Below, one piece after another: positions 42,477 to 52,044 of a stretch of DNA of 52,099 nucleotides. A program made the translations under genes and the position numbers. How positions within the stretch are numbered: the first letter of the stretch is position 1; every line of letters begins with the position of its first letter. The notes under the pieces are model-generated. The model was not told the DNA's origin and made no database searches. It saw nothing but the letters and a program-made list of their open reading frames with translations. Source of the stretch: Boseongicola sp. (GTDB lineage: Bacteria; Pseudomonadota; Alphaproteobacteria; Rhodobacterales; Rhodobacteraceae); contig JAPPCV010000093.1 of assembly GCA_028824715.1 (NCBI GenBank), forward strand, positions 1-52,099, written 5' to 3'.

Positions 42477-45224
42477 TCATTCTGCCGCGATCGCCTCGAC
42501 CGCCTCGACTCGAACCGCGGCGAACTTGAACTCGGGAATCTTTCCTACAGGATCGAGCGAGGGATTCGTCAAGACGTTCGCTGCAGCCTCGACATAGGCA
42601 AACGGCACGAAGACGTTGCCTTCGGCAACCGCCCGGTCGGCACGCGCCATGAGCGATATCGACCCGCGTCGGGTCGTCAGCCGCACATAGTCGCCGGCCC
42701 TGACGCCCAGTTCGCGCAACGTCTTCGGGTGCAGCGAGCAATTGGCTTCCGGTTCCACTGCGTCAAGCACTTGCGCGCGCCGCGTCATCGAGCCCGTATG
42801 CCAGTGCTCCAGCTGGCGGCCCGTGATCAGGACGAAGGGATAGTCGTCATCCGGCAATTCGTCCGGCGGAACCACCTCGGCAGGCGTGAACTTCGCTCGG
42901 CCGTCCGGCCTCGGAAAGCCGTCCCCGAAGACAATTGCCTGCCCGGGATCCTCCGGCGAAAGGGACGGATACGTGACCGCGCCTTCCTTCTCGAGCCGAT
43001 CCCACGTGATGTTGTCGAGCGACTCCATGTTGAGCTTCATTTCCGCGAAGACGTCCGAGGGATGTTCGTAAGACCAGTCAAGGCCAAGGCGCCTGGCAAG
43101 CGCCACGACGATCCACCAGTCCTCCTTGGCCTCGCCCGGCGGGGCAACCACCTGGCGGCCCATCTGGACCTGGCGGTTGGTGTTGGTGACCGTGCCGGTC
43201 TTCTCGGTCCACGCCGAACTCGGCAGGATCACGTCCGCGTAGTTTGCCGTTTCGGTCAGGAAGATGTCCTGCACCACGAGGTGATCAAGCCTTGCCAACG
43301 CATCGCGGGCATGCTCGACATCCGGATCCGACATCGCCGGGTTCTCGCCGAGGACGTACATGCCGCGAATGTCGCCATCGTGGATTGCATCCATGATCTC
43401 CACGACCGTAAGCCCCTTCTGGTTCGAGAAGTCACCGGACTTCCAGACCGACGTGAAGGCCGAACGCACGCCGTCATCCGTGACGCTCTTGTAGTCCGGC
43501 AGGAACATCGGGATCAGGCCCGCATCCGAAGCGCCCTGCACGTTGTTCTGGCCGCGAAGCGGATGAAGCCCCGTACCCGGACGGCCGACCTGGCCGCACA
43601 TGAGAGCGAGCGAAATCAGGCATCGCGAATTGTCCGTGCCGTGAACGTGCTGGGAAATGCCCATGCCCCAGAAGATCATCCCCGCCCTTGCCGTTGCAAA
43701 GGTCCGGGCAACATCTCGCAAGACGTCCGCCTCGATGCCGCAGGCGTCGGCCATCTTTTCGGGCGAGAAGGCCTTGAGGTGCTCCTTCATCCCTTCCCAG
43801 TCTTCCGTGAACGCCTCGATGTACTGCCGGTCGTAGAGTTCCTCTTCCACGATCGTCGACATGATCGCGTTCAGCATCGACACGTCCGCTCCCGGCTTGA
43901 ACTGGAGCATGTGGGAAGCGTGACGCTGCAGCCCCTGGCCCCGCGGGTCCATCACGATGAGCTTGCCGCCGCGCTTCGCGAACTGCTTGAAATAGGTCGC
44001 CGCAACGGGATGGTTTTCGGTCGGATTGGCACCGATCACGATTGCCACGTCCGCGTTCTCGATTTCGTTGAACGTGGCGGTCACCGCGCCACTGCCCACG
44101 TTTTCGAGCAACGCAGCCACCGAGGACGCGTGGCAAAGCCGCGTGCAATGGTCGACGTTGTTGTGGCCGAAGCCCTGGCGAATGAGTTTCTGGAAGAGAT
44201 AGGCTTCCTCGTTCGAGCACTTGGCCGAACCGAAGCCGGCCACGTAGGTGTTTCTCTCGTCCCGAAGCCGGGCCATGCCGTTCGCCGCCACGTCAAGCGC
44301 CTCGTCCCATCCGGCCTCGCGAAAATGCGTCAGGACGTTCCCTGGATCGACGTTGAGCCCTTTCGCAGGCGCGTCGTCGCGACGGATCAAGGGCTTCGTC
44401 AGGCGATGCGGATGGTCCACGTAGTCAAAGCCGAAGCGTCCCTTGACGCAAAGGCGGTTCTCGTTGGCGGGACCGTCGGCGCCTTCGACATGGAGAATCC
44501 TGTCATCCTTGACCTTGAACGAGATCTGGCAGCCAACACCACAGTACGGGCACACGCTCGCAACCTCCCGGTCGAAGTCCTTGCTGTCGCCCTGAACCGT
44601 TGCGGGCAGAAGCGCGCCGGTCGGACAGGCCTGAACGCATTCGCCGCACGCAACGCAAGTGGACGCGCCCATCGGGTCGTCCTGATCAAAGACGATCCTC
44701 GCGTCATGTCCGCGACCGGCCATCCCGATGACGTCGTTGACCTGGACCTCGCGGCAGGCGCGAACGCAGAGATTGCAATGGATGCACGCATCCAGGTTGA
44801 CGCGCATGGCAACATGGCTGTCGTCAAGCAGGGGGACACGGCCCGTCTCAATGGGCGGAAACCGGCTTTCCGCAACGCCGGTCGCATCCGCCATGAAATG
44901 GAAGTGCGACGACCTGTCATGCGGCGTCTCCGGCTGGTCGGCTGCAAGAAGCTCGACCACGAGCCTGCGGGACTTTTCCGCACGCGCCGAATCCGTGCGG
45001 ACCACCATTCCCTCGGCAACGGGCCTTATGCAGGACGCCACGAGCGTCCGCTCGCCCTCGACTTCAACCATGCAGGCGCGGCAGTTGCCGTCGGGACTGT
45101 ACCCCGGCGAAGGCTTGTGGCACAAATGCGGAATCGTGAGGCCGCGGCCATGTGCCGCCTCCCAGATCGTTGTGCCTTCCTCGACCGAAACCTCTTCCCC
45201 ATCCAAGGTGAACATGACGGTCAT
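42477..45224 (-). CDS. fdsA: NAD-dependent formate dehydrogenase alpha subunit
   Basis: The 915-residue molybdenum enzyme opens with a [2Fe-2S] domain (Cys35, 48, 51, 65). Two [4Fe-4S] ferredoxin motifs follow (CIHCNLCVRACREV, CVACGECVQACPTGAL), then CPYCGVGCQISF with the cluster next to the cofactor. The bis-MGD domains include NNVDHCTRLCHASSV; the Cys before HASS is the expected molybdenum ligand, so no selenocysteine is used. A molydopterin-binding C-terminal domain (PFVLITGRQLEHWHTGSMT) ends it. It oxidises formate to CO2 and passes electrons to the FdsGB protein. It begins 136 bases after that gene. The accessory fdsC/fdhD and fdsD genes are not in this window. Confidence 0.93.
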   Translation of the reverse strand: MTVMFTLDGEEVSVEEGTTIWEAAHGRGLTIPHLCHKPSPGYSPDGNCRACMVEVEGERTLVASCIRPVAEGMVVRTDSARAEKSRRLVVELLAADQPETPHDRSSHFHFMADATGVAESRFPPIETGRVPLLDDSHVAMRVNLDACIHCNLCVRACREVQVNDVIGMAGRGHDARIVFDQDDPMGASTCVACGECVQACPTGALLPATVQGDSKDFDREVASVCPYCGVGCQISFKVKDDRILHVEGADGPANENRLCVKGRFGFDYVDHPHRLTKPLIRRDDAPAKGLNVDPGNVLTHFREAGWDEALDVAANGMARLRDERNTYVAGFGSAKCSNEEAYLFQKLIRQGFGHNNVDHCTRLCHASSVAALLENVGSGAVTATFNEIENADVAIVIGANPTENHPVAATYFKQFAKRGGKLIVMDPRGQGLQRHASHMLQFKPGADVSMLNAIMSTIVEEELYDRQYIEAFTEDWEGMKEHLKAFSPEKMADACGIEADVLRDVARTFATARAGMIFWGMGISQHVHGTDNSRCLISLALMCGQVGRPGTGLHPLRGQNNVQGASDAGLIPMFLPDYKSVTDDGVRSAFTSVWKSGDFSNQKGLTVVEIMDAIHDGDIRGMYVLGENPAMSDPDVEHARDALARLDHLVVQDIFLTETANYADVILPSSAWTEKTGTVTNTNRQVQMGRQVVAPPGEAKEDWWIVVALARRLGLDWSYEHPSDVFAEMKLNMESLDNITWDRLEKEGAVTYPSLSPEDPGQAIVFGDGFPRPDGRAKFTPAEVVPPDELPDDDYPFVLITGRQLEHWHTGSMTRRAQVLDAVEPEANCSLHPKTLRELGVRAGDYVRLTTRRGSISLMARADRAVAEGNVFVPFAYVEAAANVLTNPSLDPVGKIPEFKFAAVRVEAVEAIAAE

Positions 45225-45360
45225 GCGGCTGCCCCCGAATCGGCTTGACGGACATGCGGCCGGCGCCTCGCAGACCTGCGGCACGGATGCACGATGCCTG
45301 GGCAGGCGGCCGGTCCCTGCCGCGAATCCCCGTTCCGGCCCCGCATCGCACGCACCGTCC

Positions 45361-47052
45361 TCATATCTCGTCTCCGAAATGCTTCATGACCAGCCGGATC
45401 GGGTTGGGCGCCGCCTGCCCGAGCCCGCAGATGGAGGCGTCGGCCATGACCTGGCAAAGATCTTCCAGGAGATCCTGGTCCCAGGATTCGCGCTCCATGA
45501 GTTTCACGGCCTTCTCGCACCCCACGCGGCACGGCGTGCACTGGCCGCAGCTCTCGTCCTCGAAGAACTTCAGCATGTTCAGCGCGGCGTCGCGCGCCCT
45601 GTCCTTGTCCGAAAGGACTACCACGGCAGCGGACCCTATGAAGGTGCCGTGGGGCTGGAGCGTGTCGAAGTCCAGCGGAACGTCGTCCAGCGACGCCGGC
45701 AGCAACCCGGCAGACGGCCCCCCCGGCTGGTAAGCCTTGAATTCGTGTCCCTCCGCCATGCCGCCCGCAGCCTCGATGACATCGAGAATGGTGGACCCAG
45801 CCGGAAGAAGATACACGCCAGGATTTGCAACCCGTCCCGAGACGGAATAGCTGCGAAGGCCCTTGCGCCCGTTCCTTTCGGTCGCGTTCAGGCATTCCGG
45901 TCCCTCGCGGCAGACCCTTGCGACCCAGTGGAGCGTCTCGACGTTGTGCACGAGCGTCGGGCGCCCGAAGACGCCCACCTCGGCCACGAAGGGCGGACGA
46001 TGGCGTGGAAGGCCGCGCTTGCCTTCGATCGACTCGATCATCGCGCTTTCCTCGCCACAGATGTAGGCACCTGCCCCCCGTCGAAGGTCGATGTGGCCGG
46101 GAGGCACGATTCCCTCGGCTTCGAGCTTGGCGATTTCGCGACGGAGAATCTCCAGGATCGCGGGGTACTCGTCACGCATGTAGATGAAGCAGGTTTCCGC
46201 CTCGACGGCCCAGCCCGCCACCAGCATGCCTTCGAGGAAGAGATGCGGCGTGCGCTCAAGATAGTAGCGGTCCTTGAAGGTGCCGGGCTCGCCTTCATCA
46301 CCGTTCACGGCGAGGTAGCGCGGACCGGGATTGGCCCTGACAAAGCCCCATTTCCTGCCGCTCGGAAAGCCGGCACCGCCAAGCCCGCGCAGCCCGCTGT
46401 CAAGGACCGCCTGCTGCACGTCTTCCCAGCTGCCGTTCTCGCGCAATCGCAAGAGCGTCTCGTAACCGCCTGATTCCTGGTAGGTTTCGAAGTCCTCGTA
46501 ATCCGGAATCTCGGCGTGCGTCCGCCCGGCAGAGATTGCCCTCCGGACCTTTTCCGGCGTCGCATGGTCGATATGGCCGTGGCCCAGCTCCAGTGTTGGC
46601 GCGGTATCGCACCGGCCCATGCAGGGCGCACGGACCACGCGGACCCTGGATGCATCGAGACCCTCTTCCAGGGCCAGCCTCAGTTGTTCGGACCCGGCCA
46701 GTTCACAGGACAGTGAATCGCAGACCCGGACGGTAAGTTCGGGAGGTGGCGTCTCGCCTTCCTTCACAACGTCGAAATGGGCATAGAACGTCGCGACTTC
46801 GTACACTTCCGTCTGGGCAAGCCGCATCTCCTCGGCAAGCGCCGCGATATGGGCTGCCGAAAGATGGCCGTACCTGTCCTGCACGAGGTGCAAGTGCTCG
46901 ATGAGCAGGTCACGGCGACGGAGCCGGTCACCAAGCAGCACGCGGATGTCGGCCAAGGCCTTGCCATCAACCTGGCGGCCCTTGGGCGTGTGTCTGCTTC
47001 GCCCCGTACGCCCTTGTTTCCAAACGCCCTTTTGATCGTCCAGTGGTGCCAT
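45361..47052 (-). CDS. fdsB: Fused formate dehydrogenase gamma-beta (NuoE-NuoF-like) subunit
   Basis: The 563-residue protein is a fusion. Residues about 30-180 match the thioredoxin-like [2Fe-2S] NuoE/FdsG domain (VYEVATFYAHF, VRVCDSLSCELAGS, APCMGRCDTAPTL). From about 200 it is NuoF/FdsB: RGLGGAGFPSGRKW for FMN/NADH, NGDEGEPGTFKDR, YICGEESAMIESIEGKRGLPR, and the 4Fe-4S motif ESCGQCTPCRVGC. It takes electrons from FdsA and reduces NAD+. GGGAG precedes the ATG. Separate fdsG and fdsB genes are the textbook form; the fusion fixes 1:1 stoichiometry. It follows the LysR gene in the same direction. Confidence 0.92.
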   Translation of the reverse strand: MAPLDDQKGVWKQGRTGRSRHTPKGRQVDGKALADIRVLLGDRLRRRDLLIEHLHLVQDRYGHLSAAHIAALAEEMRLAQTEVYEVATFYAHFDVVKEGETPPPELTVRVCDSLSCELAGSEQLRLALEEGLDASRVRVVRAPCMGRCDTAPTLELGHGHIDHATPEKVRRAISAGRTHAEIPDYEDFETYQESGGYETLLRLRENGSWEDVQQAVLDSGLRGLGGAGFPSGRKWGFVRANPGPRYLAVNGDEGEPGTFKDRYYLERTPHLFLEGMLVAGWAVEAETCFIYMRDEYPAILEILRREIAKLEAEGIVPPGHIDLRRGAGAYICGEESAMIESIEGKRGLPRHRPPFVAEVGVFGRPTLVHNVETLHWVARVCREGPECLNATERNGRKGLRSYSVSGRVANPGVYLLPAGSTILDVIEAAGGMAEGHEFKAYQPGGPSAGLLPASLDDVPLDFDTLQPHGTFIGSAAVVVLSDKDRARDAALNMLKFFEDESCGQCTPCRVGCEKAVKLMERESWDQDLLEDLCQVMADASICGLGQAAPNPIRLVMKHFGDEI

Positions 47053-47101
47053 GCGCGCTCCCGTCCCGGCGCAGCTTGCATTCAGGAGAACATATCGTCA
47101 A

Positions 47102-47124
47102 ATCAAAAAAACGAAAGGTTTGAT
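47102..47124. promoter_or_regulatory. LysR-type binding box before the formate dehydrogenase operon
   Basis: ATCAAA-N11-TTTGAT is an exact inverted repeat fitting the T-N11-A rule of LysR regulators. It lies 50 bases upstream of the fused fdsB ATG and just after the LysR stop, so the adjacent LysR protein is the likely ligand. Confidence 0.6.
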
Positions 47125-47133
47125 AGGCAATCC

Positions 47134-48021
47134 TTATTGCTCTGTCGGTGCGACGATGCTCCGGAGCGCTTCGACCACGGGGATCCCCCGGCTGCGCCTC
47201 GGAGTCACGAGGGCCACTGGCTTCGATACCTCCGGCTCGATGATCGGCAACAGGACCGCGCCGCCCAACGTGCCGAGCGAGTCGACCAGGACCTGCGGCA
47301 GCACGGTTGCCCCCATTCCCTCTCGCGCCATGGCGATCGCGGCGATGAAGCCGCTTGTCTCGGCAACAATGGCGGGGTGGGAGCCGACGCTTTCGAACAC
47401 GTGGTCAAGAATCCGACGGTTCTGCATTTCGGGTTCGAGAAGAATGAGCGGCATTTCCGCTGCCTCCGCCCAGGTGACGGTCCCTGCACCGGGAGACGCC
47501 AGATGCTCGGGCGCAAACAGGATGTATCGCTCGTCGTACAGTCGTTCCACGCGCAGAAGATCGGTGGACGCGCCTTCCGAATACGTCAGTCCTGCATCGA
47601 AGCGCCCGTCGTCCACGCCTTGCTGGATGGCAAGCGAGTTGGTCGTCTCGATCCGCGGGCGAATTCCCGGGAAGCGTGCACGGAGCCTGTTGGCCGCAAA
47701 GGCGGCATAGGCCGACGACGTCGGAATGGTGCCGACCATGAGCGCCCCCGTGACCTCGCCCTTGGCTGCGCGGACTTCCTCCTCCAGCGTGCGAACCCTG
47801 TCCAGAATGGCTCGTGCATGCGCCACCACGGTCTCGCCTTCTGCAGTAAGTCCCTGGAACCGGTTGCCGCGCTTGACGATCTGGATGCCAAGACGTTCTT
47901 CAAGCTGACGAATGCGCATTGAGAACGCCGGCTGGGAAAGCCCGCAATCGCTCGCGGCGCGCGCGAAGTGGCGATGGCGCGTCAACGCCAGCAGGCATTC
48001 AAGGTCCCTGAGGTCGAGCAT
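47134..48021 (-). CDS. LysR-family regulator of the formate dehydrogenase operon
   Basis: The 295-residue protein has the LysR helix-turn-helix at the N-terminus (LECLLALTRHRHFARAASDCGLSQPAFSMRIRQLEERLG, about 4-42; shown in two parts as HFARAASDCGLSQPAFSMRI) and a substrate-binding domain from about 90 (VTGALMVGTIPTSSAY). The ATG at 48021 starts MLDLRDLECL, typical for the family; the longer reading is rejected. LysR genes commonly adjoin fds operons and act as formate- or oxyanion-responsive activators. It is read in the same direction as fdsGB, 81 bases apart. Confidence 0.88.
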   Translation of the reverse strand: MLDLRDLECLLALTRHRHFARAASDCGLSQPAFSMRIRQLEERLGIQIVKRGNRFQGLTAEGETVVAHARAILDRVRTLEEEVRAAKGEVTGALMVGTIPTSSAYAAFAANRLRARFPGIRPRIETTNSLAIQQGVDDGRFDAGLTYSEGASTDLLRVERLYDERYILFAPEHLASPGAGTVTWAEAAEMPLILLEPEMQNRRILDHVFESVGSHPAIVAETSGFIAAIAMAREGMGATVLPQVLVDSLGTLGGAVLLPIIEPEVSKPVALVTPRRSRGIPVVEALRSIVAPTEQ

Positions 48022-48401
48022 GAGCAACTTCCCGCCTGTCCGTGATGCACGTGGACACGCGACGGTGCAAGGCGCGCGCCCCATGCAAGTGCGTTCCCGC
48101 GACAGCTATCACGGCATTTCAGGCTGAACTGGACCCCGGTCGAGGACATCGGACCCAGCGGGTGTCTTCGGCACGATCCTTCAGCACCAGAAGGGCACTC
48201 TCCAGTTGAACGGCGAATCCGAAGCGGAAATACCGCCTCGACCTCCTCATTCGCCGCGAGGGACCCTCCTTGTGCGCCCCTTGCACCGCGCCGCATCAAT
48301 GAATGCGCCCAGGACTTTGTCGGCGGACATGGGGCTGGATGATCCGCGCGGCGCCTCGGCCAATCGGCAATGACTCCGGATTGGATACTGGCCGCACGGC
48401 T
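48022..48401. other. Intergenic stretch upstream of the LysR gene, no gene recognised
   Basis: It should hold the LysR promoter at its left end. The rest shows short unrelated frames and merges into the gene relics that begin at about 48402. Confidence 0.35.
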
Positions 48402-48569
48402 TCAGGACCCGACATGCTCCTCGGCCGCTCCGGAAGCAACCGGCCTGTGACGCAGTGCGTACTTGAGGACGGCAAAGCCGAACAGGGCCGAGAGGCCAGA
48501 GCCGAGCAGGACTCCGAGCCGGACCTGGTCGAGCTGTCCGGCGGTGTCGAATGCCAGGGTTTCGAAGAA
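48402..48569 (-). pseudogene. C-terminal fragment of a NhaA-type Na+/H+ antiporter
   Basis: The minus frame reads LFFETLAFDTAGQLDQVRLG and continues VLLGSGLSALFGFAVLKYAL, ending in a short hydrophilic tail. This matches the last membrane helix of NhaA proteins (LAF..., KLGILxGSxxSAxxGYxxL). Everything upstream of LFFETLAF is unrelated, so about 85 percent of the gene is missing. Confidence 0.6.
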
Positions 48570-48647
48570 GAGTCGTCGTGCCACCAGTATCCTCCGCGTG
48601 ACGTCGAGGACCAGGGCTTCCTCGACAAGCGTCCTTACGCGTCGCGT

Positions 48648-49064
48648 TTCGATTGCAGGACGCTGAAGGCGTAGCTGGCGATCCTGGAGAACTGGATCGA
48701 GGCCAAGCACGCACTTGGCCGCCTTGTGGTTGTTGCCGGCGACTTCAACCGCCGCCTCAATCGGGTCTATCGCAATCCGGCGCGCCTCGAGGATTTCTGG
48801 GCCGAACTGAACGACGGCGCTCCACGCGGTCTCGCCCTGACAAAGGGACCGGAAGGCCTGGACACTGTATGCTGGTCAAAACTTCCGGACAGGTACGAAG
48901 GGCATATCGACCTGATGATTCCGGACAATGCGCTCTTGCAATCGTTCACGACCTTCGAGTTCGAGAATCTCGGCCTTGGCCACGATGCCGCACATGAATA
49001 CGCGGAGAACGCACGCAAGCGCCTGAGCGATCACTGTCCAATGGTGCTGAGACTCGAACTGTAA
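48648..49064 (+). pseudogene. C-terminal remnant of an endonuclease/exonuclease/phosphatase family protein
   Basis: The frame reads CRTLKA, a TAG stop at 48672-48674, then LAILENWIEAKHALGRLVVV, AGDFNRRLNRVYRN, a HIDLMI strand and the catalytic SDHCPMVLRLEL end. The stop lies where a Gln would fit (CAG to TAG), and homology continues on both sides, so it is a nonsense-broken fragment. The N-terminal half with the metal Glu is absent. It may have been a secreted or periplasmic nuclease. Confidence 0.7.
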
Positions 49065-49733
49065 AGCGTCGGATGTGCGAATTCAGGATTCGCGGCGATG
49101 ACCATTTCTATTGGAGCACTTTGTTCCTGGTTCTCACTTGGCCGATCGGGATGGCGAGTTGCTCAGCGCGTACCTTGGCTAAAGTTGATCTTGAGAGAAT
49201 GACACTTTCAGTTTCGACGGCAGTTAGGCTGAATGGCACTAAGCGGGCACGCCCTTGTCGCGCCGCCAGCATCGGTCGGCGGGACGGCCCAAGCCCCGCA
49301 GCGTGAACATTCGCGTGCCTGCGGGCGAAACACCTGCGGTCGCGGTCGGACTGATGCGATCCCGAGATACAAAGTGACCTTCCAAACATTCAGTCATGCC
49401 TGTCCTGGTGATCAGCACTGGGCCCCGAACAGAAACGGCGTTCGGCGCAAGAAATGCGGCATCAGACGGACAGCGCGGGACGCCGGTTGGATTTCGTGGA
49501 GTCGCAAAGAGATTACGGCGCGCTCAGGGCAGGATGCGGTCAATTGCGAAAGAGCCAGCAAGCGCGAGGTTCGGAGACCTTTCTCAAGGATTAACGGCAA
49601 AAAATCACGAAAGCGAAAGAAGTTGGGCTACACCCCACGCCTCGTCTCGATTTGACAATTCGAACGTCACCAGCCAAGATCGCGGCTTGCACGCCGGGTG
49701 CGCCTGGCGAAGTCACGTCAAGGGAGATTAGAC
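49065..49733. other. Long untranslated stretch upstream of phoX, relatively AT-rich
   Basis: No gene was recognised on either strand in these 669 bases. A TTGACA (49652-49657) with CAAGAT 17 bases later is a weak candidate promoter for phoX. I could not find two clear tandem Pho-box half-sites. Confidence 0.35.
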
Positions 49734-51662
49734 ATGAAACTGGACAAAAGGAATCACCTGTCAGAGGACGAATTGCACGACCTGTCGTTCGACGATTTCG
49801 ATGAAGCGCTCAATCCAAGGCCGGAAAACAGCGACTTCGACGCAATCGTTGAAGAAGCCCTTTCGCGGCGCGGTTTCATGGGCGGGGCATTGGTCTTTGG
49901 CGGTGTCGCAACGCTCGGTGCCGCAACGACGGCCCTTGCCCCCGTGTCGGCCCAGGCCTCCGCCAACCGGTTCGGTTTCAGTGCCGTTGCCACTGGCACT
50001 GCCGACACGATTGCCGTACCGGACGGTTACAACTGGCACGTAGCTGCACGTTGGGGTGATCCGCTGTTTTCCGATGTTCCCGAGTTTGATCACGAGACAC
50101 GCGGTACCGCCGCAAGCCAGGCCCGCGCCTTTGGCGACAACAATGATGGAATGTCGATATTCAGCGACAAGGACGGCCGTCAGATCCTTGTCGTCAACAA
50201 CGAATATACCAATCGAAGCGTGATATGGGGAAACAACCCGGACGGCAAATACGCTACTGACGACGACATCAACAAGGGCAAGAACGCCCATGGTCTGACC
50301 GCGTGCGAGTTGAAGGAAGTCGACGGCAGATGGCAAATCGTCAAGGATTCCCCGTACAATCGCCGCTTCACGCCGGACGAGCCGATGGAAATCACCGGCC
50401 CTGCCCGTGGCCATGATCTCATGAAGACCGCCGTCGACCCGGCGGGCGTGACGGTCCTGGGCACTTTCAACAACTGCGGAAATGGCCGCACACCCTGGGG
50501 CACATATCTTGCCTGCGAGGAGAACTTCAACGGATACTTCGGCACTGCCGATGCGGATGGGTATGTTCAGGACGGTCCGAAGAAACGCTATGGCGTGAGC
50601 GGCAAGGATCGCGGCTACGGCTGGTGGAAGGTCGACTCGCGCTTTGATGTCGCCATGGACCCAAACGAGTGCAACCGCCACGGCTATGTCACCGAGGTCG
50701 ATCCGTACGATCCGAATTCGGTGCCGAAGAAGCGCACCGCCTTGGGTCGTTGCAAACACGAAAACGCCGAGGTTGTCGTCAATGCCGACGGTCGCATCGT
50801 AATCTACATGGGTGACGATGAGCGCGGCGAGTTCCTGTATCGCTATGTTTCGGAAGGGTACTATGCAGAAGGTGGCGACACCGACGACCTGATGGAGAAC
50901 GGCACGCTCTACGCGGCCAAGTTCTTCCCTGACGGCACCGGAAAGTGGCTGGCGCTTACGCCCGAGACCACCGACATGGATCAAGCCAACATCTGCATGT
51001 TTACCCGCATGGCGGCCTCCAAGGTCGGCGCGACGACGATGGATCGGCCCGAATGGGTCGCGGCCAATCCGTTGAAAGCGGAAGTCTATTGCGCCTTGAC
51101 CAACAACAAGAACCGGGGGGTGAAGCCGAATGCGGGCGGCGACGCGACACCTGTTGGCGGCCCCAATCCACGCGAAGCCAACAAGTACGGTCAGATCGTT
51201 CGCTGGTGGCCCAGCAATGGGGATCACACTGCGAACACCTTCACGTGGGACCTGTATGTCATGGCAGGCAATCCGACCGTGCACGAAGATGCCGATGGAG
51301 GGTCGTACAACGTGAACGAAGGCAACATGTTCAATTCACCTGACGGCTTGTCATTCGACAACAAGGGGCTGCTCTGGATTCAGACCGACGGAAACTACTC
51401 CAACGAGAAGGACTTTGCCGGTCAAGGAAACAACCAGATGCTGATAGGCGATCCGACGACAGGCGAGATTCGTCGTTTCCTGGTTGGGCCGAAAGAGGCA
51501 GAAATCACTGGAATTGCCTGGGCTGCGGATCGAAGAACCGTGTTCGTGGGCGTTCAACATCCTGGTGAGCGCGGCGATTCTGATTGGCCTGATGGCGGTG
51601 ACAGAACACCACGTTCCGCGATTGTTGCGGTTCGCCGCGACGATGGCGCCGTAATCGGCTAG
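49734..51662 (+). CDS. phoX: PhoX-family (DUF839) alkaline phosphatase, Tat-exported
   Basis: The 642-residue protein has the long N-terminus typical of PhoX before a twin-arginine signal (ALSRRGFMGGALVFGGVATLG, cut here to the core SRRGFMGGALVFGGV, about 43-57). Body motifs of the DUF839 family follow: GDNNDGMSIF, LVVNNEYTN, GHDLMKTAVDP, PWGTYLACEENFNGYF, KHENAEVVVNADGRIVIYMG, DRPEWVAANP, and DGLSFDNKGLLWIQTDG. PhoX enzymes need calcium and iron and release phosphate from esters in the periplasm. AGGGAG precedes the ATG at 49734. The gene stands alone between relic DNA and a candidate terminator; phosphate starvation control is expected from the family, not seen. Confidence 0.9.
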   Translation: MKLDKRNHLSEDELHDLSFDDFDEALNPRPENSDFDAIVEEALSRRGFMGGALVFGGVATLGAATTALAPVSAQASANRFGFSAVATGTADTIAVPDGYNWHVAARWGDPLFSDVPEFDHETRGTAASQARAFGDNNDGMSIFSDKDGRQILVVNNEYTNRSVIWGNNPDGKYATDDDINKGKNAHGLTACELKEVDGRWQIVKDSPYNRRFTPDEPMEITGPARGHDLMKTAVDPAGVTVLGTFNNCGNGRTPWGTYLACEENFNGYFGTADADGYVQDGPKKRYGVSGKDRGYGWWKVDSRFDVAMDPNECNRHGYVTEVDPYDPNSVPKKRTALGRCKHENAEVVVNADGRIVIYMGDDERGEFLYRYVSEGYYAEGGDTDDLMENGTLYAAKFFPDGTGKWLALTPETTDMDQANICMFTRMAASKVGATTMDRPEWVAANPLKAEVYCALTNNKNRGVKPNAGGDATPVGGPNPREANKYGQIVRWWPSNGDHTANTFTWDLYVMAGNPTVHEDADGGSYNVNEGNMFNSPDGLSFDNKGLLWIQTDGNYSNEKDFAGQGNNQMLIGDPTTGEIRRFLVGPKEAEITGIAWAADRRTVFVGVQHPGERGDSDWPDGGDRTPRSAIVAVRRDDGAVIG

Positions 51663-51679
51663 CGGCAATCCTTGTCGAG

Positions 51680-51705
51680 GACGCGGTTTGGCTTGCGACC
51701 GCGTC
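51680..51705 (+). terminator. Candidate hairpin terminator after phoX
   Basis: GACGCGGT (51680-51687) pairs perfectly with ACCGCGTC (51698-51705) around a 10-base loop, 18 bases after the phoX stop. Only TTCG follows, not a T run, so it may be a Rho-assisted or mRNA-stabilising hairpin. Confidence 0.5.
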
Positions 51706-51813
51706 TTCGCCGCCCTCGGGAGCTCTCGATCCATGAAGGGCTGCGCCTGGGATCACCGGCCCAGGTCGTTGGCGCGAGGCCTCGCGTGCCGTTCGGAAAG
51801 AGCGTCGCCTGCG

Positions 51814-52044
51814 TCAAGCGCCACGGAACCGCCCGAGTGACTGATCCGGGATGCACCCCGCCGTGTCGCGGTTGGGCCGCGCGCGGGAAAGGGCGGCCTC
51901 CAGCGCCGTGAACCGCTCGTCAAGCGCCTTGTTCACCGTGTCCACGACAACTTGGGTCGAGCGCTCGATCTCGATGTTCGCGCGACAGCCTCGCCCGCTT
52001 CCGTCGACGACCGTGACGCCGCGGGTTTCGGGTATCAGCCAGAC
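51814..52044 (-). pseudogene. Unrecognised ORF fragment with a coiled-coil-like stretch
   Basis: A 76-codon frame without a start codon ends at 51814. It reads ETRGVTVVDGSGRG, then IEIERSTQVVVDTVNKALDE and RFTALEAALSRARPN, which look like real helical protein. An in-frame TAG at 52045-52047 lies just upstream and the frame seems to go on beyond it to the window edge, so it is either a broken gene or a chance frame. No family was recognised. Confidence 0.25.

Noticed and set aside
42363-45248. 961-codon plus-strand open frame
   Set aside because: It is antisense to fdsA for its whole length, with an Arg/His-rich composition and no motif.
45225-45360. Small gene in the 136 bases between the fused fdsB and fdsA
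   Set aside because: Frames here are short and interrupted; no FdsD-like sequence was seen.
49073-49306. Small plus-strand ORF after the nuclease relic
   Set aside because: One hydrophobic run only, no ribosome site, no recognisable family and no operon partner.
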